Position numbers and translations under genes: made by a program
Assembly (NCBI GenBank): GCA_030018505.1
Contig: JASEHO010000028.1
Coordinates: forward strand, 1-14,198
DNA from: a bacterium
GTDB lineage: Bacteria; UBA9089; UBA9088; JAGUXG01
Length of the DNA: 14,198 nt
Direction: 5' to 3'
Shown here: one piece after another, positions 1 to 7,000 of the stretch
Numbering within the stretch: the first letter of the stretch is position 1
Layout: every line of letters begins with the position of its first letter
Notes under the pieces: generated by a model
The model's database searches: none
Told to the model about the DNA's origin: nothing
What the model saw: the letters and a program-made list of their open reading frames with translations, nothing else

Positions 1-2
1 TC

Positions 3-392
3 GACTCTCTAACCGGTGTCAATACTGCTACTTCTGCCAAGATTATAAGTAGTGTTGGCAATATCAGCAGATTTAAGAATGCCAGTAAACTGGCCAGGTT
101 TGCTGGTATTGCCCCAATCAATAAAAGTTCTGGTAGAAAGCAAAAACATAAGAAGTCTAACCGTGGCCATAGAGGTCTAAACAGTGCAATCTACCATATT
201 GCTCTTTGTCAGATAGGAAAAGATCGCCTGGGCACACCCAAAAACCAAATAGCCATTGACTACTACCAGAAGAAAATCGCTTCTGGTAAAACCAAGAAAG
301 AGGCTTTAACCTGTCTTATGCGAAGACTTTGTGACATCATCTTCCGTCTAATGAAAGATGAAAGCGAATATGCAATACCAGAGGTCTCTTAA
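3..392 (+). CDS. IS110-family transposase, C-terminal part (5' end outside window)
   Basis: An open frame enters from the left edge and gives 129 residues before a TAA at 390-392. It reads like the C-terminal Transposase_20 half of IS110-family recombinases: a helix-hairpin-helix-like start (TGVNTATSAKIISSVG), then RFKNASKLARFAGIAP, then a Ser-Ser-Gly motif at 126-134 in the place where this family carries its catalytic serine, followed by a basic stretch and NRGHRGLNSAIYHIA. The N-terminal RuvC-like DEDD half lies outside the window, so whether the element is complete cannot be told. No stop or frameshift interrupts the visible part, so this copy may be intact. Family knowledge: these enzymes move DNA without classic inverted repeats and are guided by a bridge RNA encoded in an end of the element. 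The gene points towards pbpC, 197 bases downstream. Confidence 0.88.
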   Translation, partial: DSLTGVNTATSAKIISSVGNISRFKNASKLARFAGIAPINKSSGRKQKHKKSNRGHRGLNSAIYHIALCQIGKDRLGTPKNQIAIDYYQKKIASGKTKKEALTCLMRRLCDIIFRLMKDESEYAIPEVS

Positions 393-589
393 CAGATTTT
401 CAAAGATCTAATTTTTTGTTCTTTGACAACTTAATGGTTATTTTTCATTTGACATAGAATGTCTTTTTGGTTATGACAGGTTAACATCCGCAATCCTGCT
501 TATTACACTGTCCAGTTTTTGAGGAGTATTATAGTTACAGTTCGCATCTTATTGACTAATGCATAAAGAAGGCTTTAGACTATTAAGAG
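393..589. other. Non-coding stretch between IS110 transposase and pbpC, possible IS110 right end
   Basis: This 197-base gap has no convincing gene. It probably holds the downstream non-coding end of the IS110 element and the upstream region of pbpC, but the boundary between them is not visible because IS110 elements lack clear terminal inverted repeats. Small complementary pairs are present: GACAT/ATGTC around 451-463 and GACAG (475-479) with CTGTC (508-512). In the IS1111 subgroup the bridge RNA lies downstream of the transposase, so this stretch is a candidate site, but I cannot fold it or compare copies. I could not identify a convincing promoter; a TTGACT at 552-557 has no good -10 partner at normal spacing. 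Confidence 0.4.
451..468 (+). terminator. Weak terminator-like hairpin after the IS110 transposase
   Basis: GACAT and ATGTC form a 5-bp stem around a 3-base loop and are followed directly by five T residues. The stem is short and not GC-rich, so it may be a weak terminator for the transposase transcript or a chance structure, possibly part of a larger IS-end RNA fold. Confidence 0.25.
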
Positions 590-2974
590 ATGGATTTTAG
601 AGCAAGGATAGCAAGCAGTCACCTTTTTGGAAAAGGCAAAGCCAGAATCCTGGGTTTAACCACACTTATCTCCTTTCTTTTATTTTTAGTCTTCCTTGTG
701 CAAAACATTATTTTCCCCTTGCCTATCTTCAAGCTTGAAAAACTACCATCTGTTTCAACTTATTCTTCAGAAGGAAGATTATTGAGGGTGTTTATATCTG
801 GTGATGGTCGCTATCGGATGAGGGTTAAACTAAATGAAATTAACCCTTTTCTTCTAAAAGCAATTATAGCTTATGAAGATAGATATTTCTTTTATCACTT
901 TGGTGTAAATCCTTTTTCGCTTGTCCGGGCATTTATGACAAATATCAAGGCAGGCAAAATTGTCTGTGGTGGCTCTACTATTACGATGCAGATTGCCAGG
1001 ATGATGGAACCTAAAGAAAGAAACATCTTCTCAAAGTTGATTGAAATATTTAGGGCATTACAACTTGAATTAAGATATTCAAAAAAGGAATTGCTTGAAA
1101 TTTATTTTAATTTAGCACCTTATGGCGGTAATATCGAAGGTGTCCAGGCAGCTTCCTATTTATACTTTGGAAAACCACCAGGACAGTTAAGCAAAGGTGA
1201 GGTATGCTTACTTGTTGCGCTCCCACGCAATCCTGAAAAAACAAGACCTGACAAATATTTCAAAAATGCACATAAAATAAGAAAGAATGTTGCCAGGCGA
1301 TTGCTTTCGTTTAATCTTATATCAAAAAAGGGTTATGATGAGATAATAAATGAACCACTGCCTAAAAAAAGGAAGGAACTACCTTTTTTCGCACCGCATC
1401 TTGCCCAAATAGTTAAATCAATATATCCTGATAAGTCGATAATAATAACTACCTTAAATTATAATCTTCAAATTGCCTGCGAAAAACTTGCCAAAGAATA
1501 TATCTTGCCTTTAAGAAAAACTGGCATAACCAATCTTTCTGTTGTGGTTATTGAAAATAAAACATATAAAGTAAAGGCACTGGTAGGCTCTGCTTGTTTT
1601 TTTGATGAAAAATATAGCGGACAGGTAAATGGTGGCATTGCTCCTCGTTCTCCAGGTTCAACCCTAAAGCCATTTCTTTATGCAATCTCTCTTGATGAAG
1701 GTATTATAACCCCTAAAATGGTCATCCCTGATCTGCCTGTTGATTATACCGGATATTCGCCTGAAAATTATGATGGAAAATATAGGGGTGTTGTTACTTG
1801 TGAAGAGGCACTATTTCAATCTTTGAATATACCGGCCGTTACACTTTATTCAAAGACAAAGAATAAATTTTTTAATTTTCTAAAGGAAGGCGGCATTACC
1901 ACAATAAATAAGGCATTTTCACATTATGGGCTGGCATTGATATTGGGTTCCTGCGAAGTCAGTTTGCTTGAGCTGACAAACTTATATGCCGGTATTGCAA
2001 ATCTGGGTAAGTTTTCAAGTTATAGATTGATTGAGGATAATAATCCGCCAGCTGAAAAGAGATTGCTTTCACTTGCTTCTTGTTATATTATTTCTGAAAT
2101 TCTTGCCAAAGGAGAAAGACCTGACCTGCCTTCTATCTGGGAGGCAACAGTTGATCTTCCAAAGATCGCCTGGAAAACAGGAACATCTTATGGAAGAAGA
2201 GATGCCTGGACTATAGGATACAACCCTGATTATACTGTTGGGGTATGGATTGGAAATTTTTCTGGAGAAGGACACGAGAATTTAGTTGGCGGTGAGGTTG
2301 CAACCCCACTTTTATTTGATCTTTTTAAGTTTCTGACAAAAAATTTATACTCTGAAAAGTGGTTTTCAAAACCAGAGGGAGTTAGTCTAAGAGAAGTATG
2401 TGCCATAAGCGGTTTGCCAAAAGGTGAATTTTGTGATGTAGGGGTTGAAGATTTCTACATTCCTGGAGCCTCTACAAATAAAAAATGCGATTTTCACAAG
2501 ATAGTATTGATAGATAATAAAACAGGTTACAGACTATGTCCTGTTTGCAAACAACACAAGGTATATCATGAGAGATTATTTATTCAATATCCTCCACAGC
2601 TTGCAACATATTTTGAGAGGAATGGGTATCCTGTTCCAAAGATACCATCTCATTATCCAGATTGCACAACATTTGTTGAAAATAAAGCTCCTGTTATACG
2701 CTCACCTTCTGAAAATGGTAATTATTATGTTACAGATGATGTCAAAGAAGAGTATCAAAGGATTTTATTCGAGGCATCAGCGCCAAATTCAATAAAGAAG
2801 ATTCACTGGCTTGTGGATGGAAGATTATTTTCTTCCAAATCACCTACAGAAAAGGTATTTTATACGCCAACAGCAGGCAAACATAAGATCACCTGCATAG
2901 ACAATGAAGGCAATTCATCGGAAGTGGCAATAAATGTGGTAATGAAAAGGGGTCAGCCATCAGCTGAACGATAA
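590..2974 (+). CDS. pbpC: Penicillin-binding protein 1C (bifunctional peptidoglycan glycosyltransferase/transpeptidase)
   Basis: A class A PBP of 794 residues that would polymerise lipid II into glycan strands and crosslink peptides outside the inner membrane. One N-terminal membrane segment lies at about residues 20-43. The GT51 domain follows, with the YEDRYFFYHFG motif (catalytic-type Glu96), GGSTITMQIARM and KKELLEIYFN (Glu167/Glu170 region). The transpeptidase domain has SxxK as STLK at 357-360, SLN at 411-413 and KTGT at 529-532, so both active sites look complete. A C-terminal domain from about 700 to 787 matches the BiPBP_C domain typical of PBP1C and absent from PBP1A/1B. ATG at 590 is the first possible start because an in-frame TAA lies immediately before it; the Shine-Dalgarno is weak. 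It is the first gene of a cluster with mltG and A2M. The pbpC-A2M association is well known in proteobacteria and supports the 1C assignment. Confidence 0.93.
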   Translation: MDFRARIASSHLFGKGKARILGLTTLISFLLFLVFLVQNIIFPLPIFKLEKLPSVSTYSSEGRLLRVFISGDGRYRMRVKLNEINPFLLKAIIAYEDRYFFYHFGVNPFSLVRAFMTNIKAGKIVCGGSTITMQIARMMEPKERNIFSKLIEIFRALQLELRYSKKELLEIYFNLAPYGGNIEGVQAASYLYFGKPPGQLSKGEVCLLVALPRNPEKTRPDKYFKNAHKIRKNVARRLLSFNLISKKGYDEIINEPLPKKRKELPFFAPHLAQIVKSIYPDKSIIITTLNYNLQIACEKLAKEYILPLRKTGITNLSVVVIENKTYKVKALVGSACFFDEKYSGQVNGGIAPRSPGSTLKPFLYAISLDEGIITPKMVIPDLPVDYTGYSPENYDGKYRGVVTCEEALFQSLNIPAVTLYSKTKNKFFNFLKEGGITTINKAFSHYGLALILGSCEVSLLELTNLYAGIANLGKFSSYRLIEDNNPPAEKRLLSLASCYIISEILAKGERPDLPSIWEATVDLPKIAWKTGTSYGRRDAWTIGYNPDYTVGVWIGNFSGEGHENLVGGEVATPLLFDLFKFLTKNLYSEKWFSKPEGVSLREVCAISGLPKGEFCDVGVEDFYIPGASTNKKCDFHKIVLIDNKTGYRLCPVCKQHKVYHERLFIQYPPQLATYFERNGYPVPKIPSHYPDCTTFVENKAPVIRSPSENGNYYVTDDVKEEYQRILFEASAPNSIKKIHWLVDGRLFSSKSPTEKVFYTPTAGKHKITCIDNEGNSSEVAINVVMKRGQPSAER

Positions 2975-3030
2975 CATCTATTTACCGAGATAGAAGTGCT
3001 TTTGAAGGAAAAAGGAGCAGACTGGTGACT

Positions 3031-3060
3031 AGTGTTACTTAAATGGCTAAAGTGTTACTT
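3031..3060. repeat. Pair of exact 10-bp direct repeats in the pbpC-mltG gap
   Basis: AGTGTTACTT occurs at 3031-3040 and again at 3051-3060, a 20-base period close to two helical turns, ending just 3 bases before the mltG Shine-Dalgarno. It could be a protein binding site or a mere local duplication; the sequence alone does not decide. The rest of the 103-base gap holds no recognisable terminator, so pbpC and mltG may be cotranscribed. Confidence 0.45.
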
Positions 3061-3063
3061 TAT

Positions 3064-3080
3064 AGGAGGGCTGAACTATT
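3064..3080 (+). promoter_or_regulatory. Strong Shine-Dalgarno followed by a probable ATT start codon for mltG
   Basis: AGGAGGG at 3064-3070 is followed after 7 bases by ATT at 3078-3080. No ATG, GTG or TTG occurs in the mltG frame between the in-frame TGA at 3072-3074 and a TTG at 3117. ATT is a rare but real initiation codon (infC in enteric bacteria uses it). Starting here supplies the hydrophobic N-terminal anchor that MltG proteins have. Confidence 0.6.
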
Positions 3081-4076
3081 ACTAAATTTATAATCTCAGG
3101 TTTTATATTAGGGGTTTTGATTATAGCCTTCTTTCAACTCTATATTCCTCATAATATCAAGGGTCCCTACAAGATAATAAGAATAAATAAAGGTATGAAT
3201 GTCTCTGGTATTGCGAGTTTGTTGGAAGATGAAGGGATAATAAAGGATGGGCTTCCACTTAAAATGCTTGTCCGAATTACAGCATCGCAAAGGAAGATTA
3301 AATTTGGAGTATATAAATTAAGCCCTTCACAAAATTTGGTTCAAATCTTTAGAATTATAAAAGAAGGAAGATCAGGCAATTTTTCTGTGACTATTCCCCC
3401 TGGGTATAATATTCGTCAGATTGCAAGCCTTTTAGAAAGAGAGGGGATTATCCTGGGGAAAGAAAGGTTTATAAAATTGACTTCGGATGCAAATTTTATT
3501 TCAGAATTAAGCATTAATGCAAAGAAGTTAGAAGGCTATCTCTTTCCTGAGACTTATTGCTTTGAGCCAGAGACTGATGAAAAGAGGGTTATTGAAATTA
3601 TGGTTGGTGAACTTAAAAAAAGGGTTTTAGATTGCAAAAAATACGACGAGCAATTAAAATTTATCGGATTAAATATGAATGAGGTATTAACCCTGGCATC
3701 TTTAATAGAAAAGGAGACTGGTCTTCCAGAAGAAAGACCACTTATATCAGCTGTATTTCATAATAGATTAAAAGAAGGAATGCCGCTTGAAAGTTGTTCT
3801 ACAGTAATTTATGCACTGGGTGAGAGGTTTGATGGAAATTTGAAAAGAGAGGATTTGCATATTCCCTCAGAATATAATACCTATCTACACAAAGGCCTGC
3901 CACCAAGTCCTATCTGCAATCCGGGTATAAAAAGTATAGAGGGGGCATTATATCCTGCTTCTGTTGATTATTTATTCTTTGTCTCAAAAGGTAATGGAAC
4001 ACACAAATTTTCTTCTGATCTCCAAGAACATAGAGAAAATGTTATAAGGTATCAGATTGAACCAAACAGGAGGTAA
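3078..4076 (+). CDS. mltG: Endolytic murein transglycosylase MltG (YceG-like), probable ATT start
   Basis: MltG cleaves nascent glycan strands within the chain and is thought to end strand polymerisation by working with PBPs at the inner membrane. The frame gives 332 residues from the ATT at 3078, or 319 from a TTG at 3117. I chose ATT because it sits 7 bases after a perfect Shine-Dalgarno and restores a full membrane segment (residues 3-22, including FIISGFILGVLIIAFF); the TTG start would cut this helix in two and lacks a ribosome binding site. A LysM-like N-terminal region with two similar stretches (GMNVSGIASLLEDEGII and GYNIRQIASLLEREGII) precedes the YceG catalytic domain. The signature ASLIEKETG places the catalytic Glu at residue 211 (ATT numbering), followed by ISAVFHNRL. 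The stop overlaps the Shine-Dalgarno of the A2M gene, indicating translational coupling. The family call is firm; the start is less sure. Confidence 0.92.
   Translation: MTKFIISGFILGVLIIAFFQLYIPHNIKGPYKIIRINKGMNVSGIASLLEDEGIIKDGLPLKMLVRITASQRKIKFGVYKLSPSQNLVQIFRIIKEGRSGNFSVTIPPGYNIRQIASLLEREGIILGKERFIKLTSDANFISELSINAKKLEGYLFPETYCFEPETDEKRVIEIMVGELKKRVLDCKKYDEQLKFIGLNMNEVLTLASLIEKETGLPEERPLISAVFHNRLKEGMPLESCSTVIYALGERFDGNLKREDLHIPSEYNTYLHKGLPPSPICNPGIKSIEGALYPASVDYLFFVSKGNGTHKFSSDLQEHRENVIRYQIEPNRR
4068..4074 (+). promoter_or_regulatory. Shine-Dalgarno of the A2M gene overlapping the mltG stop
   Basis: AGGAGGT overlaps the first base of the mltG TAA (4074-4076) and lies 8 bases before the A2M ATG at 4083. 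This tight arrangement indicates that mltG and the A2M gene are translated from one message. Confidence 0.75.
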
Positions 4077-4082
4077 AAAATA

Positions 4083-7000
4083 ATGAAAGAGAAGGTTATA
4101 AGGTTTTTAAGATCACGAAGGGAGGGAAAAGCTGTCTATATCTTAACAGGCGCAATAATTGCCCTATCTTTGTTGTTTCTCTTTCAACATATAATCTATG
4201 GTGGAATAGGGATTCCTGTTTTTGTTTCAATTTCACCGAAAGACGAAGTTCCACTTAAAACAAATTTTACATTTGATTTTTCATCTCCTGTAGTCAAAGA
4301 TTCAAGGGTCAATAAATTTTATGACAGGGAAGAGAATATAGTTTTCACACCCAAAATTGCAGGTAAATATAAATGGGTTTCAAATAGAAATCTTAGATTT
4401 TATTCTTATTCAGAACTGAAGGGCGCAACCAATTATAGTGTTGAAGTAAGATCAGAAATTTGCACACTTAAAAATAAATCCTTAAAAGGTAAAAAAGGGT
4501 TCACATTTAACACCTTGCCCTTAACTATTGTTGATTCAAGAAGTAACTATGTTTATGTCGATTTTCCAAAACTGAAGAAAAGTTTAGAGTGGAATATAAA
4601 TTTTAATTATGAAGTAATGCCAGAGGATTTGAGAAAACATACATTTATTTCTATGAAAAAATTACTCTCTTCCCCCCAGAAAATAGATTATAAAATTGAA
4701 CCACAAGAAGGAAAATCTGCAAATTTCAAAATAATTACTGAGCCTATAGAGATAAGCAGAGACAAATTAGAGGTTGCGTTAAAGATAACAAAGGGATTAA
4801 AACCTGCTGAAGGGGAACTGGGCTTAAGAGTTGACTGGCTTGATTCACATACCATTGAGGATAAATTAAAGGTTTATGAGGTCTATTCACAATCAGATTT
4901 ATCATGGATAAGGATAAGATTTTCATCCGCTATTGCTGTAAACTTAGCCAAAGAATATATAAAAGTAAAACCAGAGGTAAAATTTGATATTGAGCAACAA
5001 GGAACAGAGCTTATTCTTAAAGGAGATTTCAAGCTTGGCAATTGGTATGAGGTAACTATCTTAAAGGAATTGGTAGGCGAAGATGGCACATATCTTGATA
5101 AAACATTTACACAAAATGTAAGAATCAATGACCTTGAACCTTCTTTGGAATTTGAACATAAGGGGAAATATCTGATGCGTAAGGGAGAATTAAACTTAGC
5201 TGTAAAAAGTGCGAATATAAAGAAGATTTTAATTGAGGTGAAATTAATATTTGCTAATAATGTGGTGCACTTACTTAAAACCTGTCCAGAAGAATATGAT
5301 GAATATGAATATTACTATGACTATGACTATGGCAGAGCAATTTTAAGCAAAAAGATCTATTCTGAGGAGATTAATCTTGAGGGTAATGAAAATAAGATAA
5401 CAAAGACAATATTCAATATGGAAAAATTTATTGGAACAAAGAGAAATGGGATATTCAATGTAGTTGTCAGGGATAGTGAAGATATGTGGAGGAGAGATGG
5501 AATTACAGTTATAATTACAGACCTTGGAATAATTGCTAAGAAGTCAGATAATCAGCTTTTCGTCTGGATAAATTCACTTAAGAATTTAGAACCAACATCA
5601 GGCGTTAATATAAAACTTATAAGTGGAGACAATCAAGTTTTAGCAGAAGGTGTAACACAGCATGACGGTGTTTGTGTAATAGAGAACCTGAAAGAAAAAG
5701 TAGAAGATTTTGAACCATTTATCATTGTTGCTGAAAAAGGGAATGATTTTTCATTTTTGAAGTTCTCTGACTGCGTCCTTCCAACACATTATTTTGATAT
5801 AGGTGGAGATGAGTATGTAACAGATGGCTATCAGGCTTTTCTTTATACAGATAGAGGCGTATATCGGCCTGATGATAAAGTAAATTTAGTTGCAGTAACG
5901 AGAGGCAAGGAGGGTAGTTTGCCAGAAAAGTTTCCAGTTATCCTTAAGGTTTTTGACCCCCTAAATCGTTTATTTAAAGAATTTAAGGGAAACTTAAATG
6001 AACAGGGTGCTGTTGACTTTGAATTAAGAATTCCAAATTATGCTACAACTGGAAGATATGCAGCCAGGTTATTTGTTGCCGAAAATGAGATTGGACAAAA
6101 TAGTTTTCTTGTTGAAGAGTTCATACCTGACAGAATAAAAGTAAAGATTAAAACTGATAAAAGTGAGTATATTACAGGTGAGAAGGTAAAATTGGATGTA
6201 GAAGGGCTTTATTTATTTGGTCCTCCTGCATCAGGAAAGAGGACAAGCGGATTATGTAAGATTGAGAATTGGTCATTTATACCAAAGGATTGGGCAATGT
6301 ATAGTTTTGGTGATGCGAACAAAGGATTTCAAGATATAACCTTAAATTTTAAGGAAGATATCTTAGATGAAAACGGCAAACATACCTATGAGCTTGAAAT
6401 ACCAAAGGATATAAGACCTCCAATGGCACTTGTAGGTAAAATTCAAGTCCAGGTGATTGAAGAAGGCGGAAGGGCTGTCACTGAACAGACAACAATAAAG
6501 ATTTATCCATATCCATATTTTATTGGATTGAGGAGTATGACACCAGATTATGCAGAGATAGGAAAAGAATATAAACTAAATTATGTGGTTGTAGATAAAA
6601 ACGGTAAAGAGGTTAAACCTGATTTATTGAAGGTAAATGTTTATAGAATAGTTTGGCAAAGTATATTAAAAAAGGATGATGGTGGCTATTATAGATGGGT
6701 CTCAGAGCAAAATGAACAATTGGTCAAGACCCTTGATTTAAGATCTGAAGATGTAAGGGAGATTAAATATATTCCTCAAGAGTATGGAGAATATAAGATT
6801 ATTGTTGAAGAACCAAATAGTGGGGCATCATCTTCCCTGTATTTTTATGCCTCAGGATGGGGATATGCACCCTGGTCACTCTCAAATCCCGATAGAATAA
6901 AGTTAGATCTGGATAAGAAAGATTATAAGCCTGGTGAAACGGCTAAGTTGCAGATAAAAGCACCATTTGCCGGCAAATTGTTATTAACTGTTGAAAGAGA

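Noticed and set aside
3043..3093. A 16-codon leader frame (MAKVLLYRRAELLLNL) overlapping the mltG Shine-Dalgarno
   Set aside because: It has no ribosome binding site of its own and is short enough to occur by chance; a coupling or attenuation role cannot be supported.
3117..3119. TTG as the mltG start
   Set aside because: No Shine-Dalgarno is near it, and it would cut the N-terminal membrane helix; the ATT at 3078 fits both better.
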